This document shows, in pieces, positions 1 through 12,687 of a stretch of DNA of 64,000 nt. The notes beneath the pieces were generated by a model. That model made no database searches. It worked only from the letters and a program-made list of their open reading frames with translations, and was not told where the DNA came from. A program made the translations under genes and the position numbers. Each line of letters begins with the position of its first letter. Positions within the stretch are counted from its first letter, which is position 1. Origin of the DNA: Hevea brasiliensis (lineage: Eukaryota; Streptophyta; Magnoliopsida; Malpighiales; Euphorbiaceae). The stretch covers positions 43,752,735-43,816,734 of the forward strand of contig NC_079503.1 in the NCBI RefSeq assembly GCF_030052815.1, written 5' to 3'.

Positions 1-1263
1 TGGGTGGAATGCAGTATTGAAGTTCAATCTAGTTCTTAGGGCTCTCTGAAGACTACCCCAGAATCTAGAAGTGAACCTAGGATCTCTGTCTGATACGATA
101 GATACTGGCACTCCACGCAGTCTCACTATCTCATCAATGTACAACTTGGCCAATCTTTCTAAACTGCAGTCCATCTGGACTGGCAGAAAATGAGCAAACT
201 TGGTTAGTCTGTCAACAATGACCCATACTGCATCATGACTCTTTTGTGTCCTCGGAAGTCCCATCACAAAATCCATCGTTATTCTCTCCCATTTCCATTC
301 TGGTACTGGTAGTGGATGTAATAACCCAGCGGGTACTTAATGCTCTGCCTTCACTTGCTGATAAGTTAGGCATTTGGATACAAACTCTGCTAGATCTCTT
401 TTCATACCCATCCACCAGTAATGCTCCTTTAGCCCTCTATACATTTTTGTGCCACCAGGGTGCATGGCAAAAGGAGACTCATGTGCTTCCTTCAAAATGA
501 TCTGCCTCAAATTAACATCATTAGGAACACACATTCTGCCCTGGTATAGCAGTAAACCATCATCTCTGATTGAGAATTCTGGTTTCTTGCCCTGCCTGAC
601 TTCTTCCAATAGCTTATGATACTTCTGATCATTCTGAGCAGCCATTCTAATCTGATCAATCAACACTAGCTGTACATGCCATGCAACTGCTGTCTGCCCC
701 TCATTATTAATCTCTAAGCTGGCATGCAATGATCTTTACTCATGTACCAAAGACAAAGGAGTAACCGGTAGACTTGCCATAGTCTTGCGACTTAAGGCAT
801 CAGCCACAACATTAGCTTTCCCTGGCTGATAGTCTATCAGACCATCGTAGTCTTTTATCAACTCTAAACATCTCCTCTGTCTCAAATTCAACTCCTTTTG
901 GGTACCCAAATACTTCAAACTCTTATGATCTATGTAGATGTAACACTTTTCCCCATACAACTAATGTCTCTAGATCTTAAGAGCAAACATAATAACTGCA
1001 AGCTCCAAATCATGTGTCGGATAGTTCCTCTCATGCAGTTTCAGCTGGCGTGATGCATAGGAAATGACATTTTGATCTTGCATCAATACACAACCTAACC
1101 CATTGTGAGAAGCATCACTGTAAATTGTGTATTCTTTACCTGGAGTAGGTAAAGTCAGGACTGGAGCTTCAGTCAAACATTTATTCAATTCATAAAAACT
1201 CTGTTGGCATTTATCCGTCCACTGAAATTTCACATCTTTTCTAAGTAGCTTGGTCAATAGAGA
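1..1263 (-). pseudogene. Ty3/gypsy pol C-terminal part (RT end, RNase H, integrase) of element H
   Basis: Read right to left, this is the end of a gypsy polyprotein. 1257-970 carries the RT/RNase H junction with the [10 protein letters not shown] and ASRQLKLHE motifs; 960-736 continues RNase H ([17 protein letters not shown]); 729-337 holds the integrase zinc-binding region (HPGGTKMY to CLTYQQ); 336-1 is the integrase core up to the TAFHP block. The second zinc-binding Cys of CxxC has become Tyr, and stop codons fall near 970-960, 735 and 336, so it is dead. It is the same gene as 27469-28820: the solo LTR at 1264-27468 lies between them, and the reading frame continues once the LTR and one AGAGA copy are ignored. 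It runs off the left edge. The family is secure; the exact clade (Tekay/Del-like) is inferred from the LTR style and related copies. Confidence 0.93.
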
Positions 1264-1796
1264 TGTAACACCCCTAAGTTCGGTAATGCATTCTACTGTT
1301 CCAGTGACCAGTATTGTACGGACAGCTAGGATGCCTAGAACTACACTTCGTTATGATTGAGGAGACATAAAATAATGAAATACAAGAAAAGAAAATATAA
1401 GAAAAACAAAGGAAAAATAATAGCAAAGAAATGTAACCAAGTTAAGCGAGCCGAGAACCCTAGCGATGGGTGACCGCACCGGGAAGTCAAGGCGTGGACC
1501 GTTGACTAGCCCTGGACCGCAGGGAACCCTAAAAAATATTTTTAGGACTTAAAGAGACATCAATTGAAGTATAAATATCATTAGAAATATCAAAGAAAAA
1601 TTAATTAATTAGTACAAAGAAAAGTGAGAAATCGAAAAACGGATAAAACCCAGTGTTACCAAAAAATTGGGAATGTAATCCGAACAGGGGCATTGTGGTC
1701 ATTTGACACCTCGAGTTGTCTTTTGACCTAAATGTCCATTAAAAATGAATAATATTACACTTGGAAAATATAATGAAAAATTAAATTAGTGGTACC
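1264..1796 (+). repeat. Family A LTR, 5' segment
   Basis: First 533 bp of the solo LTR, homologous (reverse strand) to about 62100-62625. It includes the conserved stretch near 1440-1530 (GTTAAGCGAGCCGAGAACCC, then GGGTGACCGCACCGG) seen in the other copy near 62380-62450. It ends at GTACC (1792-1796), the copia target site. Confidence 0.9.
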
Positions 1797-3226
1797 TGTT
1801 GTCCCAAAGAAAGTAACCAAGAGGAGGATGAATTGGACACTTTAGACAATTTTTCAATCCTTGCTCAAGACTTAATGAAAAATTGAGGCTTTGCACTTCT
1901 ATGTATGTGTATAACTCTGTTCCTAGGATGTAATTTAAGTAATCAATCAAGTTATGCACAAATACTAGCTCATACACAAAATAATTACTTGATATCAAGT
2001 GTATTTTCTCACATATAATTCAGAGTTTGCAATATTAGCTCAATAAAACAAATTCTCAACACATTCAATATATAATCAGAAAATCAAAGTGCTAAAAATT
2101 AAAGAGTTAAGGGAAGAAGAGAATCAAACACAATGTTTATAGTGGTTCGGCTTTCTTAGCCTACATCCACTCTTCCCAAAGTCCCACTTTGAGAGTCACT
2201 CCACTATTTGATCTTTTCAACAGGCAAGATTCAAAGCCTTTACAATATCAGCAAGCTTCCCAGGTGCTTGAGGACCTTTACATTGTCTTTGCTTCCCATA
2301 AAAGACCACAAGCTTCACAAGGTGCTTCAAAACCTCCTACAAGCTTCACAAGGTGCTTGAAAACCTTCCACAAGTGTGTCCTCACACTTACACAACCTTA
2401 AATAGTTTGGTGTAGAAGAAATCACTCTCAATAACTCTCAGATACAGAATTTAATGCTAGAAGATTGAGAGAGAAGATTTGCCACTCAAGCTCAAGAGTA
2501 ATTGAATGAAAGCTATAAAAACCACAATAAATTCACTGTGAATAAGAGCACTTTCATTAGTTAGAATTGTAGTAAATGATGCCTTTTATAGGTGCTTTCA
2601 TTGCCAAAAACGTCCGTTGGAGAGTGTGTCTAACGGCTCTTTAATTTTCAAAAAACTAGCCGTTATTGCTTAGAAAGTCGTGCAGCAAAGTTGAGTCAGG
2701 TCAGGCCATAAAAATAGTTAACTAAAATTTTCACCGATTAACTAGTTTTGTAAGATAGAGAATTTTAGACATCAAAACTAGTTAACTAATTTTCGCAACA
2801 GGTTAACTAATTTTGCTACTGCCTGACTTAAAAATTGAAATTTTGAGTTTTTGAAGAAAGGTTGTAAAAATTATTTTGACCATTCAAAAACCTTAGGAAT
2901 GATAAAAAAACACTTTCTAAACCCTTGAATCTAAAAACAAAATTGACTTTAGGTCTCAAATGGCATAAATTCTCCAATCTTGTACAATGGACCTAAGAAC
3001 TTAATTTCTATCATATTTTTTCATGGACTTTGATTCGTCTTGTGTTATACAAGATGATAAACTCCTTTTATATCAGCCATGTCAATAGAATAGTCCTTCC
3101 ATCAGTGTCTTTGCATATCATGACCTATAAAATCACTTCAAATACTTGTGCACAAAAGGTAAATGTATATTTCATTAAGTTTTGTTATCATCAAAATCAA
3201 TCTCATTTTAGCTTACAGGGCCTACA
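1797..3226 (-). repeat. Copia 3' LTR
   Basis: Near-identical to 22745-24185; both begin TGTTGTCC and end GGCCTACA on the plus strand. Differences are few, mostly single-base transitions plus short indels. A repeated phrase around 2320-2380 (ACAAGCTTCACAAGGTGCTT) occurs two to three times in tandem in both copies. The ORFs inside it are not genes. Confidence 0.93.
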
Positions 3227-3240
3227 ATCTCCCCCTTTTT
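3227..3240 (-). other. Copia polypurine tract
   Basis: On the minus strand AAAAAGGGGGAGAT directly abuts the 3' LTR. This is the plus-strand DNA primer typical of SIRE-like copia elements. Confidence 0.88.
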
Positions 3241-3835
3241 GATGATGTCAAAACTTAATGAATCTATGAAGATCATAAAAATTCAATTGTATAACTATCT
3301 ACATATGTCATGTATGCAAGAACTTGCTTTTAGACAAGCTCCCCCTATATGTATGCACATAATCATTAAGAATGTTGAGAAGCTATAAAATAGCTCCCCC
3401 TAAATCTGATATTCAAAGCATTTTGAAGATAATAATATAAGTAACATGTTAAGTAATTTCCATTTTGAAGATAATAATATAAGTAACATGTTAAGTAATT
3501 TCCAAGATTAATTCATCCAAGATCAATTCAATCATCATACATAAGATATATCAACCATAAGTCAATCATAAATGATCATCATCATATCTTCAATAACTTT
3601 CCAATATAAGTCCAAAATATCTACATCAGAATATGAACCATATAACTACTGAACAAAATTAGTTAACTAAAAATGTACCCAGTTAACTAAAAACATTCTG
3701 TCAGTTAAAAATATTTTCTTATCTTCTCCCCCTTTTTAACATCAACAAAAGGATAGGCTCTCTCCTATTTTCTTCCTTGTTTAAAAAACAAAAAGACACA
3801 ACTTTGAAAGTCATAAAGCATATTTCAAAAGAATC
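3241..3835 (-). other. Copia non-coding spacer between env-like ORF and 3' LTR
   Basis: No coding pattern. It holds a direct repeat of about 50 bp (AATAATATAAGTAACATGTT and flanks, around 3428-3501), several CTCCCCCT polypurine-like copies on the minus strand (near 3340, 3395, 3727) and short GTTAACTA repeats that also occur in the copia LTR. Confidence 0.6.
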
Positions 3836-6315
3836 TCAAGATTTTTCTTTGCTGCTAAGAATTCTGCCACTTCTCCTAAGGTGAGTGGGATCAACAAGTT
3901 TGGCTTGTTGCTTCTTCTTTGGGGGTTCTTTTTCAGGTATGGGTACTTGGATGCTTGGAGGAATGGGTAGAACTGATTTTCTGGCTTGTGTTTTGGTTCT
4001 TCTAGGTCCGTATTGCATGGGTAAAGAGATGGTTGATTCAGGTACTGGTTGAGAGGCAGTAGGAACAGTGTTTGGTTGTTCAGAGGATGGGTCATGTGAC
4101 TGCTCTTCCTTTTCCTCTTCTTGTCTTGAACCATTTCTGCCTTCACTTTTTCCATTGTCACTGCTGCTGTTGCTTTTAGTATGAGATGAGGAGGATTCTA
4201 TTGATTTCTCTTTGTCAGATTCTTGTTCTGCTTTTGATTCCTCTTCTACAGATTTTTCCTGCTCATCATTTTTCTCTACTTCTTCAACCTCAGCTATCTT
4301 ACTTTCTGCTTGTACCTTTTCAGCAGCTTCTAAATGCTCCTCTTCTTCTTCTTCTGCTTCAGAAATTTTTACTCAACTTGGTCTAGCAGCTTTTGCATTG
4401 TTAGGACCAGCAGTACCCTGTGGATAGCTTCCAAAATCTCCAAACTTTCCAAAAGATTCACCAAACAGCATTTGAGCCATCTTCTTCATGAACCATTCTT
4501 GTCTATCCAATCTATTAATCAACATATCCATCTTTGCATTGTGTTCAGCCATAATTCCCTTCTGCAATTCATGAGATTTTTCTAAAATACTCAAGGTCAG
4601 TCCACTCATTTCTTTGATTTCCTTCATCATGTCCAGATTCGCTTTACTGATTTTCACAAAGTCTGACATTTTCAACTTCATTTTCTCTTTCTTCTTAGAG
4701 CTTTCCCCTTCATCTTTCTTAGAACTTCTCTCTTTCAACTTGCTTAGTGAGATGTCCGATTCTGTTTCAGAATTTGATTCTGATTCTGATTCAATCTCAA
4801 ACTCAGTCTCTTCTTTCTTACTCCTTTTCCTACCATCATCAGCCTTGAATATCTCCTTAATGGGGATAGGATTGCTAAACTTCTTTTCTTTGCTCAAATC
4901 AACTTCCATAGCTTGAAATATATGAGTCAAAGGCATAGTATATGGCAACCTTCTATGCTTACTAGACTTAGAAATCACTTTAAAAATCAAAAATGGCAAA
5001 TTAAATCTGATTTTGTTAACCAAGTGCCACATAATACATAAGTCAAGGCTATTTGCATATGAATGACTACCACTTCTAGGATTGAGCAAATATCGAATGA
5101 AGGATTGTAGAATCCTAAAATTTTGAGGCACTAAACTGATATTGGTCATTTCATTTTCAGGTGTACCCTCCGGAAAAATTGATAATTGAAATGCCTTCTC
5201 ATCATATCCTTCAAGCTTCCTAGAATCTTTGAAGGTTCCAATCCTATTTCCATCATTTGGTAGGTTTAAAACAGAGGCTAAGAAATCAACATCAATAATC
5301 TGACTTTTCTTCTTAACTCTCACACTAAAACTCTCTCCTTTAACAACTTCTTTCATACTTCCATAAAATTCTTGAATCAAATAAGGATAATAATATTCAT
5401 TCAACTCAGAAAATTCCATCCAGCCTTGAAAAGTAAATAATTCTTCAAATTCATAAGGCAAGTCAGAAAATGAATCCCATTTAATGTACCTTGGCTTGAA
5501 AATATTTTGTTGCACAAAAGGTTTCGAAGCAGGGGCTTTCTCCATTTTCTTCTTTTTCTCAGAAGGCTCTGACCCAGCAATACCCTTTCCCTTTCTTTTT
5601 CTTGCTCGTTATGCCACTGTTTCTGTTTCGTCATTACTGTTCTCAACTTTAGTTCCTTCTTCTCTTTCTTTTTCGGAACTAGCAGCAGCTTTCATGTGAC
5701 ACCCCTTACCCGCCTACAGTATATCCGAGTAAGATATGTCACACGGTGTACCGGAACACTCTATTTTATCTTAATCATTTTTATTCTTCCTTAATTAATT
5801 TTTATCATAGTTTTGAATATAACTTGTGAAATATAATTCATTTAAGCCATTTATTGAAATTATAATTTATTTGAGGTTCTGAAAATTTTATAAAAAATCC
5901 GGCAGAGTACCGGCTAAAAATGGAGAAAACAGTTCTTCGGAACCTGTTAAAAACACTTCCAATAATCATTTCCAACAATCCCAACTTCATTTCATCAACA
6001 AAATCTCAATATGTTTTTCAACAACATTTCCATTTCTCAATCATTCATCTCATATGATAATCATGTAAAAGTCATAAATAAATATTCACTTTTTCATTCA
6101 CAAACACAATGTCTACTATTTACATTAATACCAAAATACATTACATAAGTTTCAATTACATATGAGAAAATAAAAGTTATTACAAAATATCAAAATAAAA
6201 CCTAGTGTCCTACCAATGCACTGATGATGGTGAGGTGACACGGACACTATGCAGAGCTGCAGGAGGTCTCACCCAGTCTGTGGTCTACTGAGCTCTCGGT
6301 CAGTATCTCCAGAAC

Positions 6316-6362
6316 CTACGCGTGGCAAAAGCAATGCGCTAAGCAATAATGCTTAGTGGTGC
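6316..6362 (-). other. Conserved LTR double hairpin, copy 1
   Basis: Stem 1 CTAAGCA/TGCTTAG, loop TTAT. Stem 2 CGCATTGC/GCCACGCG, loop TTTT, with mismatches. About 620 nt from the LTR 3' end. Confidence 0.7.
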
Positions 6363-6646
6363 TAATAATAAAATACAAAGAAATAACAAAAAATAAATAT
6401 ACAATGAATGTATCGATGTCTTATTGCAAATAAATTTTCAATGATATTTTTGTAGTCTTACTTATTGTGTACTTGTTATATTCATTATTTCGTTAAATTT
6501 ATCCACTTTTATTTTTTTTTTTTTGGTTGCCCAAGTAACCTATACTGGACGACTGGACTGGATAAACGGGTAAACTGGCACTAGGTATCAAGTACCTCGG
6601 GCCGTCACACCATCGGTCACATATATGTCTCCCAGTGTGCAACAGA

Positions 6647-6745
6647 ATAGCTAATAAGCTATAATAACATTAGGCACAAGGCCAAGTATCAACATAATGT
6701 CAGAATGGCTAAAAGCCATGAAATCACAGAATGGCATAATGCCAT
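6647..6745 (-). other. LTR small-hairpin cluster
   Basis: Perfect inverted repeats at 6647-6662 (ATAGCT/AGCTAT arms), 6705-6719 (ATGGCT/AGCCAT) and 6731-6745 (ATGGCA/TGCCAT), plus a weak GGC/GCC pair between. Same order and span as 43254-43352. Confidence 0.7.
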
Positions 6746-8921
6746 GTGCAGTACTGCTAACTGAACCCTATTGGCATGCCAAACTATCCAAACCAATCTT
6801 GTTAGGTATACTATGGCATTTGATACTTTTGAATTTTACAATTTTTGAATTTCAAGTTTTGGTGTTACAATTCCCTTCATTAGTCAACAAAAATGTTGAC
6901 TTTTGCATAGAAAATAGGTACATTGGTTTTAACACTCTCAACATACCACATTTTGCATTCAAAATTTATTGGTATTGGTTAACAATACCATTTCTAAGCT
7001 TAAAATTAATGGAGCAGAATTTTCAGTTTTCATACCCAATATTTACTGTTCCATTAGTTACTGTTGCAGTGGGAATTTGGGAAAATGATAAACATGAAAC
7101 TTGTTCCTTATTTTGTCTAGTTGAATTTATTTTTTTGAATCACTCTATTTGGAGTTTTGTAGCTCAAGTTATGGTCCAAAAACCACAACTGGTCGGATTG
7201 GAATTTTTCTGGACTGACCATATCTACAGTGCAGTGAACAGTGACTGCAACTACCTTGTTGGATAGGTTCTGGTCATAATTTGGGGTGGGTTTCTTCATG
7301 AAAGTTGTTGGTCTATATCTTAGCTTGTTTCTGGTAAAATTTCAGGTCAATTGGGCCATTCTACACTGAGTTATGGCCTCACTGTTCATTTGGTCATTCT
7401 GCAGAAACAGGTTGCAAGACATCCGGATTGGGGCAAGTTTTTGGTCCACTTGCTTTGGTCTTTTAGGCATGGTTTCTTCACCAAAGTTGTGCCATTATGT
7501 GTCTAGTTTCATTTCCAATTGGCCAAACACCAATTGAACCTACACAGCCCAAGTTATGGCTGTCCAAACAAGCTGGACTTACATCCAAACCTGCTGCTCT
7601 CACTAGGCAGCATACCAAATCAGTTTTTTAATGTTATAATTCACTCCAAGTTATGGTCAATTTACCTCAAATGGTCACTAATTTACTATTATAATGTTCA
7701 TTCACCATTACATAAGCAAAGCTCTAATTTCTATCCAAAACCCTAGCTCAAATTCAAGGTTCACACAACACATGTCAATTAGGCATACTAATCCATTTCA
7801 AATTTATGTCTACACATCAACACCATTTCTAAGCCATTTTAAATCCATCAAAACCATCAACTACCACTCCCATAAAGCTGGCCAAAATTCCATTCTCAAT
7901 TTCACACATGATTTATCTCAATTTCTTAATTATTTGTTCATTTTCAAACTAAGTTTTAAGAAATAAACAAGATTAAGTAATTAACATGCACTAACCTCTT
8001 TGGTCTCTTTATAGGCTTGTATAAACCTTAGAATTTCTTCACTTTATAATAATCAAAACTTTGCTCTTGATGTGGGGGTTAATTTTTGTGAAGGGTGTTT
8101 AGGGTTTTGGGGTGAGATTTGGTGAGTTATAAAGCTTTGGTGGAGCTTTCATGGAGGTTTGGCTATGGGAGAAGAGGGAGACGGCTGGTCTTTCATTTGG
8201 TGAGAAAACAGATTGTTTTTTCCTTTTTTTGGTATTATTTATCTTCTTTTATTACTTACTTAAGTGATGCTTTAATGTGATTGGTGGGAATTCCTTTAAA
8301 TGACATCATATGATGTCAAAATTGATATTTATTCTCATTTTCTTTTCTTTTCTTCTCTACTCATTTTTAATTTAATTTTTAGTAATGTTTATTCACATTT
8401 TGTGTCATAATAATTATTTACTTAACCGAAAAAGTCGGCCAAAAATCACCTCTGAAGGCGAAATGACCAAAATGCCCTCCGTTTAGCTTAACGGGTCAAA
8501 ATTGTCTGTACCGATTGAAAAATTTTTCTAAATATTTTCTTGGCATTCTAATGCCATAGGAACCTCAATGACCCTTCTCTTGAGTCCCAATAATTATTTT
8601 ATAATTTTTCTCCCAGGTCTAGGGCTTCTAGTTGCTAAAACCGCAACTTCTCACTAGGTTACCCATCGCTAGGGCACCGGCTCATTTAACTTGGTTGTAT
8701 TTTATTTCTAAAATTTTTCCTAAATTTTTCTTATTAATATTTGAGTTAATTATGGTTCCTCACTTTAGTTTAAATATTTTTCCGAGCGTTCTAGCTGTCC
8801 AGTCCGACACTGGTCACTGGAACAGTAGAATGTATGGAGTTGCTACAGGGAGGGTGTTACATTTCATAGCATCACCCATGAATTTTTGAGATTTGGTAGA
8901 CACTTGTTTTACCCTTGCCAT

Positions 8922-9503
8922 CGATTCTTAAAAAATTTCAGTGAGAAGTAACGGGTTGAGAAAGAATGGGATTTTACCGTTTAGGGATTTTGAGAAGGAA
9001 AATTGGGGATTTCTGGTTTTGAGAGAAATTTGAGGTTTCTAAGAAAGTGGAGAATCAACTTGCAGCAGAGAAATGAGGGAGTTTTAGATTGATTGAAGTG
9101 ATATGCAGCAGTTACACAAAAAAAAAATTCAAATTTTGAAATTGTGTACAATTTTTCATGGAGAACCGGGAATCCCTTTTTGCCAAAACCCAATTTTACC
9201 CTTTGAATACATAAAAAGAGCATAACTATGGTCAGGGGTATATTTGTCAAAATAGATTACTAAGAGAGCGAAAATACCCGTTAGAAAGAAAGTAATTTTA
9301 AATCAGGCGCGTTTTGTCAAATGTACACAGAGGCAAAATTAGTTAACTAATTTTGAAACCCAATTGGCTAAATATTATACAGGTATAAAACTAGACAACT
9401 GCAGTGAGAAAGTAGTTAACTAAAAACACATGTACGCAGAATATAGTACTAACAACATATTTACCCAATTTATGCTCCAAATTCATATCAAATGCAATAA
9501 ATA
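8922..9503 (-). other. Copia spacer between pol and env-like ORF
   Basis: About 580 bp without convincing coding content. Short GTTAACTA repeats occur near 9341-9423, echoing those in the LTRs. Confidence 0.55.
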
Positions 9504-12500
9504 TCATTCAATAGCTTCACTCATGCCAAGTTCTCTTCTAATCCTACAAAAGTTTTCCTCAATTAGTGGTTTTGTAAAAATATCTGCAAGTTGTTGTTCT
9601 GTAGGAACAAACTCTAACTTAATGTCACCGTTTTGAACATGATCTCTAAAAAGTGATGTCTAATTTCTATGTGCTTTGATCTAGAGTGTTGGACTAGATT
9701 TTTAGTTAGGTTGATGGCACTAGTATTATCACACCTTATAGGAACATGATCAACCTTTATACCAAAATCTTCTAATTGTTGCTTCATCCATAGAATTTGA
9801 GCAACACAACTTCCTGCAGCAATGTATTCTGCTTCAGCAGTAGAAAGAGCTACAGAAGTTTGTTTCTTACTATGCTAAGACACTAAGGCATGACCTAGAA
9901 ATTGGCAAGTACCCGAAGTACTCTTTCTATCCAATCTACTTCCAGCAAAGTCAAAATCACTATATCCAACTAGATCAAATGTGTCGCATTTAGGATACCA
10001 TAAACCAATTGAGTGTGTGCCAATGAGGTATTTGAAAATCCTTTTGACAGCAATTAGATGAGATTCCTTAGGACATGATTGAAACCGAGCACACAAACAC
10101 ACACTAAAATGAATGTCAGGTCTAGATGCAGTTAAATATAAAAGTGAGCCAATCATGCCTCTAAATAGCTTTTGATCAACATCTTTACCTTTTTCATCCT
10201 TTTCCAACTTGATTGTGGAGCTCATAGGAGTTCCAATACTCTTCAAATCATCCATCTTGAATTTTTTTAGCATATCTTTGATGTACTTGGATTGATTAAT
10301 GAAGATGCCACCATTGAGTTGCTTAATTTGTAGTCCAAGGAAAAAGGTAAGTTCACCCATCATGCTCATCTCAAATTCATTTTGCATCATCTTAGAGAAG
10401 CTTTTAGATAGAGAAGCATTAGTAGCACCAAAAATAATGTCATCAACATAAATTTGAACGATAAGCATATCATGTTTATGTGTTTTTGTGAAGAGTGTGT
10501 TGTCTACTTTTCCTCTTTGGAAACCATTATCTAAAAGAAACTTACTAAACCTCTCATACCAAGCTCTAGGGGCTTGCTTCAATCCATATAAAGCCTCAGT
10601 GAGTTTATAAACATGATTAGGAAATTCATAGTTTTCAAAGCCTGGTGGTTGTTCAACATAAACTTCTTCATCAATATAACCATTCAAGAATGCACTCTTA
10701 ACATCCATTTGATAGAGCATAAAATTTTTATAACATGCAAATGCACACAACATTCTAATGGCTTCAATTCTAGCAACAGGAGCAAAAGTTTCATCAAAAT
10801 CAATACCTTCCTCTTGATTATATCCTTGAGCCACTAATCTAGCCTTATTTCTAATGACATGTCCTTTATCATCCATTTTGTTCCTAAAAACCCACTTGGT
10901 ACCAATGATAGAATAATTTCTAGGGCTAGGAATAAGTTTTCATACTTTATTTCTCTCAAATTGATTGAGTTCTTCTTGCATAGTAAGAATCCAACTCTCA
11001 TCACTTTGAGCTTCATTATAAAACTTTGGTTCAAGTTGAGAAACAAATGCGACGTTACCAAAGTATTTTCAAAGTTGAGCTCTTGTCATCATCTTTTGTG
11101 AAGGGCTATCAATTATGTCCTCTTTTGGATGATCTCTATGATATCTCCATTCTTGAGGTAGGTCATCATGATGTGGTTCATCAATTTGGAGTTCTTCAAT
11201 ATTGGGCAATACTTCTTGATCACTTTCTTGATCTTTCTCATTAGCATCTTTATTGTCAATATCATTCCCAATTGCACTTTGGGGCTCAATAGGTTGACTT
11301 TGTTACTTTTGAGTCTCATCCTTTTTTCTTCCAAAAATTTCACTTAGTTCATCATCATCACAAACAATCTTTCTTTCCAAGAAGTTGTTAGTTTCATCAA
11401 ATATAACATGAATGGTTTCCTCAACTAACAAAGTTCTCCTATTAAAGAATCGATAAGCTTTGCTATGCATTGAATATCCTAGAAAAATACTTTCATCTGA
11501 TTTTACATCAAACTTTTTGAGATTATCTTTCTTATTGTTCAAAATATAACACTTACAACCAAATGCACGAAAGTAAGAAATGTTAGGCTTCCTCCCTTTC
11601 CATAATTCATAAGAGATTTTCTTTAAGAGTGGCCTAATCATTGCTCTATTCAAGTTATAGCAAGCAGTGTTTATGGCTTCTGCCCAAGAATATTTTGGAA
11701 GACTATGTTCACTAAGCATTGTTCTTGCCATTTCTTGTAAAGTTCTATTTTTCCTCTCTATAACTCCATTTTGTTGTGGGGTTCTAGGAGCTGAAAAGTT
11801 ATGAAAAATGCCATTGTTTGAACAAAATTCATCAAAAGATTGGTTTTCAAACTCTCTCCCATGATCACTTCAAATGGAGGAAATGGGTAAGCCTTTTTCA
11901 CTTTGTACTTTCTTACAAAAAGATATAAATACACTAAAAGTTTCATCCTTATGTGCAAGAAAATATGTCCATGTATACCTAGTGTAATCATCTACTATGA
12001 CCAAGGTATACGCTTTACCACCAAGACTAATAGGTGTAATAGGACCAAACAAATCAAGATGTAATAACTCAAGAGGTCTAGATGTTGAAATAACATTCTT
12101 TGATTTGAAAGAAACTTTGGTTTGTTTCCCAAGAGAACAAGGCTTACAAACATGGTCTTTTTCAAAGTTAATTTTTGGCAAACCTTTAACAAGGTCATAT
12201 CTTAAAAGTTTTGAAATCACATGCATACTAGCATGACCAAGTCTTCTATGCCACAACCAACTATTTTCTTCAAGAGATACAAGGCATCTTTCATTTCCAT
12301 TTTCAATAATATTCAAATCAAGCAAATATACATTTTCACTTCTAGGTGCAATGAATAATGTATGATCATTATGCAAACTTCTAATCTCACAATGTGTAGA
12401 ATTAAAAGTAACTTTATAACCTTTGTCACATAATTGACTTACACTAAGGAGATTGAATTTCAAACTTTCAACTAATGCGACATCATTTATGCTTGGATTT

Positions 12501-12687
12501 TTCCCAATAGAGCCACTTCCAATGATGTAAGCTTTGCCTTTGTCCCCAAATCTCACATGTCCACCACTTTTCAAGGTGAGGTTTGAAAATTTTTCTTTGT
12601 CTCCAGTCATGTGTCTTGAACAAGCACTATCAACATACCATTGTTCACACTCTTGCTTGCTTCTAAGATATACCTGAAATTTATTGA
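9504..12687 (-). pseudogene. Copia pol: protease, integrase, RT, RNase H
   Basis: Minus-strand reading continuing from gag. The protease motif DSACSRHMTGD lies at about 12640-12600 (usual form DSGCSRHM). The GAG-pre-integrase zinc region follows (HRRLGH to CKPCSLGK, about 12250-12130), then the integrase core with LDLFGP, VDDYTRYTW and, after a stop at 11870, SDHGREFEN and NGVIERKNRT, giving the D,D,E set. 10876-9875 is [34 protein letters not shown] and the catalytic YVDDIIFG. RNase H follows with [13 protein letters not shown], then STAEAEYIAA, ending GMSEAIE at 9504. Stops occur near 12687, 11870, 11301, 11069, 10941 and 9875; two look like Trp codons changed to stop, and the one at 11870 like CGA to TGA. 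No frameshift is needed, so decay is recent and mostly point changes. Confidence 0.93.

Larger units (their letters stand above)
5695..8861 (-). mobile_element. Solo gypsy LTR (Tekay-like), minus strand, inside the env-like ORF
   Basis: On the minus strand it runs from TGTAACACCCTCCC at 8861 to GGGGTGTCACA at 5695, 3167 bp. TTTCA is present at 5690-5694 and 8862-8866, so it is a clean insertion with a 5-bp duplication and no internal region. It aligns along its length with the LTRs of the 41134-52133 element (same order of conserved blocks, including the hairpin clusters at 6647-6745 and 6316-6362). The 189-codon ORF at 6697-7266 and its neighbours are chance frames in the LTR. Confidence 0.93.
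3836..8921 (-). pseudogene. Env-like third ORF of the copia element, split by a solo LTR
   Basis: Coding parts are 8921-8867 and 5694-3836 on the minus strand, interrupted by the solo LTR at 5695-8861. I place the start at 8921 (MARVKQVSTK), about 580 bp after the pol stop; the frame carries across the TTTCA duplication. The middle, 5545-4373, is open for 390 codons: an N-terminal globular region (KWDSFSDLPYEFEELF, then FSELNEYYYPYLIQEFY) resembling the plant transposon protein found in place of env, then an acid and Ser-rich stretch (about residues 245-290) and a probable coiled coil (about 300-360). A Glu- and Lys-rich tail ends at LRRSGRILSSKEKS. Stops lie near 5613 and 4375. SIRE-type elements are known for an ORF here, often called env-like; I see no clear signal peptide or transmembrane helix, so a fusion role is unsupported. 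Confidence 0.75.

Noticed and set aside
3811..4161. 116-codon minus-strand ORF
   Set aside because: An off-frame reading of the env-like ORF tail; the frame ending LRRSGRILSSKEKS at 3836 fits the upstream part.
6697..7266. 189-codon ORF
   Set aside because: Lies wholly inside a solo LTR bounded by target duplications; related frames in other LTR copies are broken, and no domain is visible.
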